Shown: in pieces, positions 15,199 to 22,332 of the stretch
Layout: every line of letters starts with the position of its first letter
Position numbering within the stretch: position 1 is the first letter of the stretch
NCBI GenBank assembly: GCA_036495525.1
Contig: DASXMR010000039.1
Location: forward strand, 1 to 28,013
DNA length: 28,013 nucleotides
Source: DASXMR01 sp036495525
Lineage (GTDB): Bacteria > Actinomycetota > Actinomycetes > Streptosporangiales > Streptosporangiaceae
Direction: 5' to 3'
Notes under the pieces: generated by a model
Told to the model about the DNA's origin: nothing
The model's input: the letters and a program-made list of their open reading frames with translations, nothing else
The model's database searches: none
Position numbers and translations under genes: made by a program

Positions 15199-15219
15199 CA
15201 GCGGCCTCGCCCGCCGCTG
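15199..15219 (-). terminator. Hairpin after the encapsulin gene
   Basis: CAGCGGC (15199-15205) and GCCGCTG (15213-15219) are perfect 7-bp arms with a 7-base loop, directly after the encapsulin stop on the minus strand. It probably ends the peroxidase-encapsulin transcript. Confidence 0.5.
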
Positions 15220-15220
15220 G

Positions 15221-16027
15221 CTACGAGCTGGCCGGGCTGAGGGCGACGGCCGCCTCGCTGGTGGGCATCAGGAACGAGAGCGTCTCCTGCAAGTACAGCC
15301 GGACGGTGCCGTCGGTGTGACTCAGGTAGCCGACTGACGCGTCCTGGCCCAGATACAGGTCGAAGTCACCACCCCTGGTGGTCAGCACGAAGGCCCCGCT
15401 GATGGCCGGCGCCCAGATGATGTCGTCGCCCACCAGCCGCCGGATGTGCTGGATGATCGGGTAGCCGTGGTCGCTGGTCTCGCTGACCTCGGTGTAGACG
15501 TCGGCGCTCAGCACGGCGGCGTACGGGCCGTTCACCCCGGCCACCCGCAGCTGGCTAAGCGCCTGGGCGATCGCTTCCGGGTAGTCGCTGACCGCAGCGG
15601 GCAGCGTCATAGCCGCGTTGCTCGATCCCTTCCTGACGCCAGTGATCCCCGCCGCCGGGTAGCCCTCGAAGATCGCCCGGTCCTCGGCAAACGCGATCTT
15701 CATGGCAGCGTCCTTGACCGGCTGCCAGTCGGAATCCTGTGCCCCGCGCTCGACGTCGTCGATCGCCGCGCGGTCCAGGTCGAAGGGCGAGCGCAGCTCC
15801 ACGATGGCCATGACCTCGCGCTGCCTGGCCAGCACGCCATCGCCAGGGGGCTCGACTTGCCGCAGGTGACCCGTGCCGACCGCGGAGAACTCCGGCCCGG
15901 ACGGCCCATGCACGTCCACCACCCGCCGGCCGGCCAGGTGCCGCCGGAAGGTTCGTGCTGCCTCGGCCTCGATCTGCTGCCAGGCGGCCGCGGAGACCGG
16001 CGCTAGCTCGCGGTGCAGGTTATTCAT
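15221..16027 (-). CDS. Family 1 encapsulin shell protein
   Basis: This is a 268-residue HK97-fold shell protein of a bacterial nanocompartment. The N-terminus MNNLHRELAPVSAAAWQQIE is the conserved encapsulin opening that lines the lumen and receives cargo peptides. Other family segments are RRVVDVHGPSG, SDWQPVKDAAMKIAFAEDR, IFEGYPAAGITG, YAAVLSADVYTEV and LYLQETLSFL. Length matches the usual 264-290 residues, so a 60-subunit T=1 shell is expected. The gene follows the DyP peroxidase with an 8-base overlap and a GAGGAG ribosome site, so the two are coupled. The order, peroxidase first, is the same as in mycobacteria. It probably shields cells from oxidative stress. Confidence 0.96.
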   Translation of the reverse strand: MNNLHRELAPVSAAAWQQIEAEAARTFRRHLAGRRVVDVHGPSGPEFSAVGTGHLRQVEPPGDGVLARQREVMAIVELRSPFDLDRAAIDDVERGAQDSDWQPVKDAAMKIAFAEDRAIFEGYPAAGITGVRKGSSNAAMTLPAAVSDYPEAIAQALSQLRVAGVNGPYAAVLSADVYTEVSETSDHGYPIIQHIRRLVGDDIIWAPAISGAFVLTTRGGDFDLYLGQDASVGYLSHTDGTVRLYLQETLSFLMPTSEAAVALSPASS

Positions 16028-17195
16028 GCTGGGACACTCCTCGCAGGCTGCCTATCTCCAGTGATCCGTCGCCGCTGGCCGGCCGGCCTGCCTCGCCAGC
16101 CGGCGCAGTCTCGGCAGCTGGGCTTGCCAGCTCGTGCTGTTCCGCTCCGGCGCCGGCATCTGCCAGGCCCTCGAGCAGCGGCGCCGAAGGGACAAAGAAC
16201 AGTGTGCCGGTCACCGCCTTGCTGACATCCAGCAGGCGGTCGTAGTTGCCCGGCGGACGGCCGACGAACATGTTCTCCAGCATCAGCTCGGTGACCGCTG
16301 GGTCGCGGGCGTAGCCGATGAAGTAGGTGCCGAACTCGCCCCGCCCGATGTTGCCGAACGGCATGTTGTCCCTGACGATCTGCCGCTCCTCGCCGTTCTC
16401 CTCGATGGTTGTCAGCGCGTTGTGGGCGAAGCTCGGCTTCACCTCGTCGGCGAGCTCGATGTCGGTCAGCTTGGTCCGGCCGATCACCCGCTCCTGCTGC
16501 TCGGTGGTCAGCGCGTTCCAGGCGTCCATGTCGTGCAGGTACTTCTGCACGATCACGTAGCTGCCGCCGGCGAAGGCGGGGTCCTCAGCGCCGATGATGG
16601 CCGCGTCGGTCAGTTCCTGGCCGACCGGGTTCTCCGTGCCGTCGACGAAGCCGAGCAGGTCCCGGTCGTCGAAATAACGGAAGCCGTGCACCTCGTCGGC
16701 CACCGTGACCGCGTCGCCGAGCCGCGCGGCGATCTGGGTCGCCAGCTCGAAGCAGAGGTCCATCCGGGTTGCGCGGATGTGGAACAGGATGTCCCCTGCG
16801 GTGGCGACGGCGTGCCGGTCGCCGGCCCGGATTTCCCGGAACGGGTGCAGGCCGGCCGGCCGAGGCTGGCGGGCCAGCCGGTCCCAGCCAGCCGCCGAGA
16901 AGCCGGTCACGCACGACAGCTGGGCTTGCAGGTCGCGGAACCCGACGGCGCGCAGCAGCCCGGCCAGGTCGCCGGACAGCGCCCTGACCGCCGCCAGGCT
17001 CTGCTCGCCCGCGCCGATCGTGACCACGAGGAAGATCGCCGCGCGTGTGAGCGGCGCGATCACCGCCTGCGCCGGCTGCGGCAGGGAGCCCGGCGCGGCG
17101 GAGACGGCCTGCGGCTGCGGCAGGGCGGCCGGCTCAGCTGCTGGCTGCTGGCCACGGACCTGGCTGTCGGGCACGGCGGCTGCGTCGGCAGTCAT
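16020..17195 (-). CDS. Dye-decolorizing (DyP-type) heme peroxidase, encapsulin cargo
   Basis: This 391-residue heme peroxidase has the DyP signature GFVDGTENP (182-190, distal Asp185), the proximal His in FAHNAL (258) and the distal Arg275 and Asn277 in IVRDNMPFG. The C-terminus ends DGSLEIGSLRGVSQHE (376-391), a close match to the encapsulin cargo-loading peptide, joined to the core by a disordered linker from about 345. Residues 1-45 are an unusual Ala/Pro/Gln-rich extension before the first strand. The ATG at 17195 has GGGAG just upstream. Together with the overlapping shell gene this is a textbook cargo-shell pair: the enzyme uses H2O2 to oxidise bulky phenolics or dyes inside the shell. 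Confidence 0.96.
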   Translation of the reverse strand: MTADAAAVPDSQVRGQQPAAEPAALPQPQAVSAAPGSLPQPAQAVIAPLTRAAIFLVVTIGAGEQSLAAVRALSGDLAGLLRAVGFRDLQAQLSCVTGFSAAGWDRLARQPRPAGLHPFREIRAGDRHAVATAGDILFHIRATRMDLCFELATQIAARLGDAVTVADEVHGFRYFDDRDLLGFVDGTENPVGQELTDAAIIGAEDPAFAGGSYVIVQKYLHDMDAWNALTTEQQERVIGRTKLTDIELADEVKPSFAHNALTTIEENGEERQIVRDNMPFGNIGRGEFGTYFIGYARDPAVTELMLENMFVGRPPGNYDRLLDVSKAVTGTLFFVPSAPLLEGLADAGAGAEQHELASPAAETAPAGEAGRPASGDGSLEIGSLRGVSQHE

Positions 17196-17370
17196 CTACT
17201 CCCGCTTCGCGGTGCTGGGCGCTGCGGCCGCTTCGGTGAGCAGGCCACGCTGGCCGCCGTGGGCGGCCCGGTGCCCTCAGCACCTGGCCATCGGCGCGGT
17301 GCCGTCAGGCTAACAGAGCCAGTGCCTGCCGCCGCGTCGCGCCTGCCGGCGGAACTGATCATCATCTCGA

Positions 17371-18024
17371 CTAGTTGCTACGCGAGAAGATCCGGAGGAA
17401 GAACAGGAACACGTTGAGCACATCAAGGAAGATCGACGCGGCAATCATCGGCGCCGAGTCGAGATCGGCTGACCGCCGCAGCCGCTGGAAGTCGATCATG
17501 GTAAAGCCCGCGAAGATCGCCAGCCCGGCCACCGAGTAGATCAGCGATCCGGCCGGGATCCGGACGAAGATCGTCACGATGCCGAACACGATGAGCGCGA
17601 GCAGCGCCCAGAAGCACAGCCTGGCCAGGCCGGACAAATCGCGCCTTGTCGCGTAGCCGGCGGCGCCGAAGCCGGCGATGAACAGCGCGGTCGCGGCGCC
17701 GGCCTGCCACAGCGCCTGCTGGTTGGCGCTGGCGTAGTACTCAAGCGTCGGCGCCGTCGCCAGCCCTATCAGCAGCCCGAATCCCGCCAGCAGCAGCACG
17801 GTCAGCTGCCGTGAGGCGCGGATCGCGAAGCGCATGCCGATCAGGCAGGCGAACGCGGCGATGAACCAGACGAAGCCGAGCCCGTAGGACATGTCCCGGC
17901 CCAGGTAGGCACCGGCCGCGAACAGGGCGCTGGCCAGCGCGACGTAGGCCATCGTCTGGCTGAACAGGGTCCGGCCACGATCGCGGACTGCCGGGCCGGC
18001 CTGCCCGTACGCTGCATAGCTCAT
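17371..18024 (-). CDS. Bax inhibitor-1/YccA family membrane protein
   Basis: This 217-residue protein has seven membrane helices (about 25-42, 45-66, 71-89, 105-122, 131-150, 155-172 and 190-208). The start MSYAAYGQAGPAV at 18024 is the family-like N-terminus; the 20-residue extension from 18084 is polar and lacks support. Family features are AGAYLGRDMSYGLGFV early and MIDFQRLRRSADLDSAPMIAAS before the last helix, with acidic residues that form the pH sensor of calcium-leak channels in studied members. The final segment ends FLFFLRIFSRSN. In bacteria the role is a membrane stress or ion-leak function. It is probably transcribed alone. Confidence 0.92.
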   Translation of the reverse strand: MSYAAYGQAGPAVRDRGRTLFSQTMAYVALASALFAAGAYLGRDMSYGLGFVWFIAAFACLIGMRFAIRASRQLTVLLLAGFGLLIGLATAPTLEYYASANQQALWQAGAATALFIAGFGAAGYATRRDLSGLARLCFWALLALIVFGIVTIFVRIPAGSLIYSVAGLAIFAGFTMIDFQRLRRSADLDSAPMIAASIFLDVLNVFLFFLRIFSRSN

Positions 18025-18164
18025 GCCTGACTCTTTTCGCCGTAGCCGGAGCGGATCCTTCCCCGTCTGGCGATCAGTTAGCAATAGCCGGGCAGATCAG
18101 CTGCCAGGCCGAAGACCGCGGTGATGGCACAGGCCAAGCCACGGTACCCGGGGGCGGCCGCCGG

Positions 18165-19337
18165 CTACGCCAGGGCTTCGGCGAGGACACGCAGGTCCTC
18201 GCTGGTGCAGTCCACGTGCGGGCTGATCCGCAGCAGCGGCTCGGTCATCTCCCGCGGCGCGCGGGCAGGCTGTGCGCTGGTCGTGAGGATGTGCTCCGCT
18301 GCCAGCAGCCGCGCCCGCACGGAAGGCACCTGCTGGCCGTCGAGCGGCCGCAGCGAGGTGATCGCCCCGGCAGCGCCGGCCGGTCCGGCTATTTCCCAGC
18401 CGGGCACTTCGGCCAGGATCTCCCTGGTCTGCTGGCCGACGTCGGCGAGCCGCTGCCAGACCCAGGCCGGCCCGGCCTCGCCGAACTGGCGTACCGCGAC
18501 GCACAGCCCGACCCGCGCCGCGATGCTTGACTCGCGCGATTCGAGCAGCTGGACCACCGGCTTGTCGCTGGGGAACACACTGCGCTGCAGCGCGGGAGCG
18601 GTGATCCGGAGCCGGTCCCACCAGCGCTCCGCGATGCCGAGCATGCCGACGCCACGCGGGCCGGCCAGCCACTTACGGCTGGTGGCATAGATCACGTCGG
18701 CGCCGGCCGAGGTGTCGACGTGCCCAAGCGCCTGCGCTGCGTCGACCCAGAGCGGCACGCCGGACGCCCGGCAGAGTTCCGCGGCCGCCGCGACCGGCTG
18801 CACAAGCGAGCGGTGCGAGGCGACCTGGGTCAGCTGCACCAGGGCGGGCGGTTCGGCGCTGAGCAGCCGTTCCAGCGCGGCCAGGTCAACCCGGCCGTCG
18901 GGCTCGGCGCCGATGTCGGTGACCTCCAGCCCGAAATCGGCGAACGCGGCGAGGTTCGGGCCCCACTCACTCCTGACGACAGCGACCGTGTCACCTGGAC
19001 GCAGCGGCCAGGCGCGCAGCGCGGTCGCCAGCGCGGCTGAGGCGCTCTCCACGAACGCCAGCCCGTCGGCTGGCATCCCCATCAGCTCGGCGAGCATGCC
19101 CCTGCCCGCCCGGATCACGGCTTCGGCCTGCGCCTCAGCGACGTAGGCACCGGTCTGCGCCTCGAGCACGGCGTGGTCGGCGGCCGCCAGCATCGCCTCG
19201 GCTGAGGGCCGGCCAGCTGCCGCGGTGTCCAGGTGCAGCCCGTGGAACGACAGCCGCCGGTCGGCCCACACCCGCGCAGCGGGTGGCAGCTCCGCGGCAT
19301 CACCCTGACTGGTCAGGATCCTCACATCGCGCTCCAT
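18165..19337 (-). CDS. egtE: Ergothioneine biosynthesis PLP lyase EgtE-like (aminotransferase class V)
   Basis: This 390-residue fold-type I PLP enzyme has the PLP lysine in TSRKWLAGPRGVGMLG (Lys222), Asp199 in WVDAAQ and His206. The sequence follows mycobacterial EgtE closely in HLDTAAAGRPS, GAYVAEAQAE, LVQLTQVASHRSLVQP, DAAQALGHVDTSAGADV and the end LRISPHVDCTSEDL. EgtE converts hercynylcysteine sulfoxide to ergothioneine, releasing pyruvate and ammonia. None of egtA-D is in the window, so the gene is detached from the usual cluster. A cysteine desulfurase or another class V lyase is the alternative. The ATG at 19337 is used; a GTG at codon 5 is also possible. Confidence 0.82.
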   Translation of the reverse strand: MERDVRILTSQGDAAELPPAARVWADRRLSFHGLHLDTAAAGRPSAEAMLAAADHAVLEAQTGAYVAEAQAEAVIRAGRGMLAELMGMPADGLAFVESASAALATALRAWPLRPGDTVAVVRSEWGPNLAAFADFGLEVTDIGAEPDGRVDLAALERLLSAEPPALVQLTQVASHRSLVQPVAAAAELCRASGVPLWVDAAQALGHVDTSAGADVIYATSRKWLAGPRGVGMLGIAERWWDRLRITAPALQRSVFPSDKPVVQLLESRESSIAARVGLCVAVRQFGEAGPAWVWQRLADVGQQTREILAEVPGWEIAGPAGAAGAITSLRPLDGQQVPSVRARLLAAEHILTTSAQPARAPREMTEPLLRISPHVDCTSEDLRVLAEALA

Positions 19338-19458
19338 AGCCTGCGGTATCGGTATCCGTCACCCACGGCCAGGGTATGCCGGGCGGTACCGGCAGCCAGC
19401 CAGCCGAACGTAGCCGGCCGGCCGGCCGAGTGTGGCCCGGCGGGTCCGCCGACGGCGA

Positions 19459-20568
19459 TCACCGCAGCTCGACCAGCACGCTGACCGGGACGCTGAGCGC
19501 CGCGGCCGGGTCGTACTCAGCCGGTCCCGACAGACCAGCGCACCGCTCCCTGACGGCCTGAACGACGCCAGCCGCGAGCATCAGGGCGTGCTGGTCCGCC
19601 GGGCATCGCCGCGGACCCGCCCCGAACGTCAGGCCCCCGGTGCCCGGCCGGCCGGGGTCGAAATCATCCGGCTCGGCGAACACCGCCGGATCACGGTTGG
19701 CCACCTCGACCTGGAGCAGCACCGGCGTGCCCGCCGTTACCGGCTGGCCGGCCAGCTCCGCGTCCCTGGTGCAGACCCGGCGCATCACCCGCAGCGGCGG
19801 GTCATGCCTGAGAACCTCGGCGAGGATCGCCTCGGTCGGCCAGGCTGGCGCGGAGGCGGCGCGGCCGGGGCCGTCGCCCGGCCCGGCCTGCCCGCCGGCG
19901 TCTCGCCCAGGTGGCAGCGCGCGGCCGACGGCCTTGCCGATCAGGCCTGCGGTGGCATCGCACGCCTGGATCAGCATGGCGATCCTGGCTGCGATCAGCT
20001 CCTGCGCTGATCGATCATCCGGTACCGCCCCGGACGGCCGCAGCAGGCGGGTCAGCTCCGTGACGGAGGCGGCGGCCGCCGCCTCGCGCTCGGCGCTGGC
20101 GCCGGGAAAGTACGCCCCGGCCGTGACGATGGCGTGCCCGGCGACAGCCTCGGGGTCGGCGCACCCGGCTGCCGCCGCCAGCGCCGTCAAGGGCACCCGG
20201 CGGGCAAGGTCGGTCATCACGTCGAGCGGGCCGCGCCCCGCCGCGTCGAGCACGGCATGCGCTCGCCGCTCGGCGTCAGCGCGCAGCGCGCCGGGGGCAA
20301 TGCGGTCGAGTTCCGCGACGACCAGCGCCCGGCGGCGGGCATGATCGCTGTCGTTGCTGAACCGGGAGACCGCCGACCTGAGCCAGCTGACCGAGCCCGG
20401 CTGGCCGACCGCCGGAACCGGTGGCACCTGGTAGGTGGCCGGGCGGCTGAGAACCGCGCACACGTCGTCGTGCCTGGTGACGACCAGGCCGGTGCCCGGC
20501 TGCAAGTCCGGCGCGCCCGGCGCTGGCACCCGCCTGGCTGTTGCTGCGTCCCCCGTTGAAGTGGCCAT
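19459..20568 (-). CDS. Divergent cytochrome P450
   Basis: This 369-residue P450 has ExxR in EVLRHDPP (251-254), HxxxR at His76-Arg80 and the heme-thiolate region LTFGAGPRRCPADQ with Cys322. Oddities: after Cys the usual C-x-G is CPA; the I-helix reads QACDATAGLI (201-210), with Ala where the oxygen-activating Thr is expected; and residues about 220-243 are a Gly/Pro insertion. It is shorter than typical bacterial P450s (about 400). The ATG at 20568 follows TATCGT by 6 bases and has no Shine-Dalgarno, which suggests leaderless translation; the longer start at 20625 would lie upstream of that element. No ferredoxin is adjacent. Substrate is unknown. Confidence 0.85.
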   Translation of the reverse strand: MATSTGDAATARRVPAPGAPDLQPGTGLVVTRHDDVCAVLSRPATYQVPPVPAVGQPGSVSWLRSAVSRFSNDSDHARRRALVVAELDRIAPGALRADAERRAHAVLDAAGRGPLDVMTDLARRVPLTALAAAAGCADPEAVAGHAIVTAGAYFPGASAEREAAAAASVTELTRLLRPSGAVPDDRSAQELIAARIAMLIQACDATAGLIGKAVGRALPPGRDAGGQAGPGDGPGRAASAPAWPTEAILAEVLRHDPPLRVMRRVCTRDAELAGQPVTAGTPVLLQVEVANRDPAVFAEPDDFDPGRPGTGGLTFGAGPRRCPADQHALMLAAGVVQAVRERCAGLSGPAEYDPAAALSVPVSVLVELR

Positions 20569-20574
20569 GCGGCG

Positions 20575-20580
20575 ACGATA
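20575..20580 (-). promoter_or_regulatory. Candidate -10 element for leaderless P450 mRNA
   Basis: Minus-strand TATCGT is followed by CGCCGC and the ATG at 20568. Both hexamer and spacing are identical to those before the HTH regulator at 2800. No clear -35 is seen. Confidence 0.5.
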
Positions 20581-20655
20581 GATCCGGATCACTTTGCCGG
20601 CAGTCGAAGCATCGCTGGGTCGCACCGCCCCGGTACGGCGACACGCGCCCTGGGG

Positions 20656-21171
20656 TCAGGATGGCTGCTGACCGGGCTGCGGTGCCTCATCGGCTGGCCG
20701 GGCCTGCGGTGCCTCATCGGCCGGCCGGGCCTGCGGTGCGGCGAGCCCGTAGCCGGGGTAGAGCAGCCTGGCGGCCGCGTCGACCGCGATGTCCCTGAGC
20801 GTGTCGCCGAGCAGCCGGGCGGAGTAGGTCAGCAGCCCCTTGCGCTCAGGATCGGTCTCGCGCTCGGCGGCCTCAGTCATGCCGCCGGCCAGGCTGCCGA
20901 TCAGCGCGTCGGGCGTCGGCCACTGCCCGACCTCACGCCTGGCCAGCGCGGTCGCCTTGTGCACGTACCAGAATCGCGGGTCGCCGCCGGTGGTCGTCTT
21001 GCGGAAGTCGACGTACTCGGGGTCGAGAGCCTCAAGCGCCCGCGCGACCTCGGCCTGATCCAGCCCGGTGCGCTCCGCGATGTCGCTGACGGTCACCATG
21101 TAGCTGTCCTCGAGCAGGGTGATGGTCGCGTCAAGCACCGGCAGGTCCCTGCTGGCCCAGGTGTCCTTCAC
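20656..21171 (-). CDS. Winged-helix-like protein of unknown function
   Basis: This 171-residue protein starts at the GTG at 21171, with GGAGG 8 bases upstream. Residues 8-70 look like a winged helix (LPVLDATITLLEDSY, VTVSDIAERTGLDQAEVARALEAL), then a basic hairpin KTTTGGDPRFWYVHKAT. Residues 80-150 are helical with charged faces. The C-terminus contains the 9-residue unit PQARPADEA twice in tandem, encoded by a 27-bp DNA repeat (20677-20703 and 20704-20730, one mismatch). The gene overlaps the upstream acetyltransferase by 41 bases, so they are co-transcribed. It could be a regulator or a small structural protein. I do not recognise the family. Confidence 0.65.
   Translation of the reverse strand: MKDTWASRDLPVLDATITLLEDSYMVTVSDIAERTGLDQAEVARALEALDPEYVDFRKTTTGGDPRFWYVHKATALARREVGQWPTPDALIGSLAGGMTEAAERETDPERKGLLTYSARLLGDTLRDIAVDAAARLLYPGYGLAAPQARPADEAPQARPADEAPQPGQQPS
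20677..20730 (-). repeat. Two-copy 27-bp tandem repeat within the winged-helix gene
   Basis: The two copies differ at one base, and a 9-base partial copy follows. Because 27 is a multiple of three, the frame is kept and the repeat encodes PQARPADEA twice. Copy number may vary between strains. Confidence 0.8.
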
Positions 21172-21799
21172 TGCCCTCGCCTCCACTCCTCGCCCGCCCC
21201 GCCCGCGCCTGCCACTCGCTGGCCAGGATGGCGAAGATAAGGTCGTCTGTCCATTCGCCCTTGGCCCAGGTGGCCGACAGCAAATGGCCCTCCTGGCGGA
21301 ATCCCGAGCGGCGCAGGACCGCCGCTGAGGCGCCATTCCTGACGTCGCAGTCAGCGGTGACACGGTGCTTGCCGCGCTCGCCGAAGAGGTAACCGAGCAG
21401 CAGGGTCACCGCCTCGGTCGCGTAGCCGTTTCCCTGGTACCGCGGCGCGATGGTAAACCCGATCTCCGCCTGCCGCGCATCGTCAGGCACGCCGGCCGCG
21501 CAGTCACCGAGCAGGACCCCGTCAGCGCGGCGGGTCACCGCGAACTGGAACCAGTCGCCGGGCGTGTCCGGGTGCGCTGCGTCCAGGTCACGGATGAATT
21601 CCTGCGCCTGGGCGAGGGAGTAAGGAGCATCCCAGCTCTGATACCGCGCGACGGCCGGCTCGTCCCGGTAGGCGGCGAACGCCGCGGCGTCTGCTGCCCG
21701 GAACCGGCGCAGGATCAGCCGCGCGGACACCAGCTGGCTGAACCGCGTGTCCGGCCGGGCGGCGGGCGCCGCCTGACCCTGGCCCTGCCCGTCCGGCAT
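21131..21799 (-). CDS. GNAT-family N-acetyltransferase (RimJ/RimL type)
   Basis: This 222-residue protein starts at the ATG at 21799 with GGAGG upstream. It is a RimJ-like GNAT enzyme: LVSARLILRRFRAADAAAFA near the start, WFQFAVTRRADGVLLGDCAAG, the acetyl-CoA motif IAPRYQGNGYATEAVTLLL, then the helix end RNGASAAVLRRSGFRQEGHL. Such enzymes acetylate protein N-termini, antibiotics or small amines; the substrate cannot be read. Its last 41 bases overlap the winged-helix gene start, giving a two-gene unit. The frame also continues upstream to 22201, but that part is Pro/Arg-rich with no similarity and is rejected. Confidence 0.92.
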   Translation of the reverse strand: MPDGQGQGQAAPAARPDTRFSQLVSARLILRRFRAADAAAFAAYRDEPAVARYQSWDAPYSLAQAQEFIRDLDAAHPDTPGDWFQFAVTRRADGVLLGDCAAGVPDDARQAEIGFTIAPRYQGNGYATEAVTLLLGYLFGERGKHRVTADCDVRNGASAAVLRRSGFRQEGHLLSATWAKGEWTDDLIFAILASEWQARAGRARSGGEGSEGHLGQQGPAGA

Positions 21800-21937
21800 G
21801 CCTCCGCCCTCCCGGCCGCGACACGGCCCGAGCCTGACCGGCCGCCGCGAACTCGGTCTGGCCAGCAATACTGCCGGTTCGCGGCGGCGAGCACGGCAGG
21901 TTTGCGGCCGGCGGGGGCACTGCGGCGGGGCGACGGG

Positions 21938-22020
21938 CCCGATGCAGCCGGGCCGGCGGGGCGGCTGACCCAATGCAGCCAGGCCGGCGAGGCAGCGGGC
22001 CCGACTCAGCCGGGCCGGCC
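21938..22020. repeat. Imperfect 31-bp tandem repeat, nearly three copies
   Basis: Copies begin at 21938, 21969 and 22000 with the core CCCRATGCAGCCGGGCCGGC; the third is partial and diverged. A 31-bp period is not a multiple of three, which argues against coding. It lies in a 533-bp gap (21800-22332) with no supported gene. Confidence 0.65.
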
Positions 22021-22040
22021 TGACCTGGCAGGCAGCCGCC

Positions 22041-22060
22041 GGGGGGGTTGGGGGGAGGGG
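22041..22060. other. G-quadruplex-prone G-run
   Basis: Three runs (G7 at 22041-22047, G6 at 22050-22055 and G4 at 22057-22060) are separated by TT and A. They contain enough G3 tracts for a four-stranded structure on the plus strand. The minus strand, which is the one transcribed into the acetyltransferase gene, would carry C-runs. Confidence 0.5.
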
Positions 22061-22086
22061 CGGCTGGCTTGCGGGAGAACGGCCCG

Positions 22087-22112
22087 GCCTGCCGGGGGCA
22101 GGCAGACCTGCC
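22087..22112. repeat. Mutually exclusive hairpins
   Basis: GGCAGG (22097-22102) can pair with CCTGCC at 22088-22093 (GGG loop, extendable to 7 bp) or with CCTGCC at 22107-22112 (4-base loop). The two structures exclude each other. It lies in the gap upstream of the acetyltransferase. Confidence 0.45.
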
Positions 22113-22146
22113 AGATAGTGGCCGGCCTGGAGCGGGACGGACCAGT

Positions 22147-22190
22147 CGAGGGGATCCGCCGCGCTACGGCGGAGGCTGGCCCGCCCCTCG
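22147..22190. repeat. Nested inverted repeat
   Basis: Outer arms CGAGGGG (22147-22153) and CCCCTCG (22184-22190) enclose an inner hairpin CCGCC (22156-22160) / GGCGG (22168-22172) with a 7-base loop. A locally AT-richer patch follows (22191-22216). It may be part of a structured RNA or a terminator. Confidence 0.45.
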
Positions 22191-22286
22191 CTAGTTACCA
22201 ACGAGTAAGTACCCCGCAGCTATCCGCACAGCGATGTGACCTGCGCCACTTCGCCGGAAGCCGGCCGGGTCGGTCAGCGGCGATCC

Positions 22287-22303
22287 GGCCAGCCGGGCTG
22301 GCC
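22287..22303 (-). terminator. Hairpin after the M20 amidohydrolase gene
   Basis: GGCCAGC (22287-22293) and GCTGGCC (22297-22303) are 7-bp arms with a 3-base loop, 30 bases past the amidohydrolase stop on the minus strand. Confidence 0.45.
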
Positions 22304-22332
22304 AGCCAGCTCACCTTCCAGCGCCGCGGCAA

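Noticed and set aside
19338..19458. Tandem GATACC and GCCGGCC/GCCAGCC runs upstream of egtE
   Set aside because: The repeats are short and of a kind seen all over this GC-rich window. No convincing promoter spacing could be fitted to the egtE start.
21800..22201. N-terminal extension of the acetyltransferase
   Set aside because: It is Pro/Arg-rich with no fold. The ATG at 21799 has a good ribosome site, and the 31-bp repeats inside the extension have a period that would break any conserved frame.
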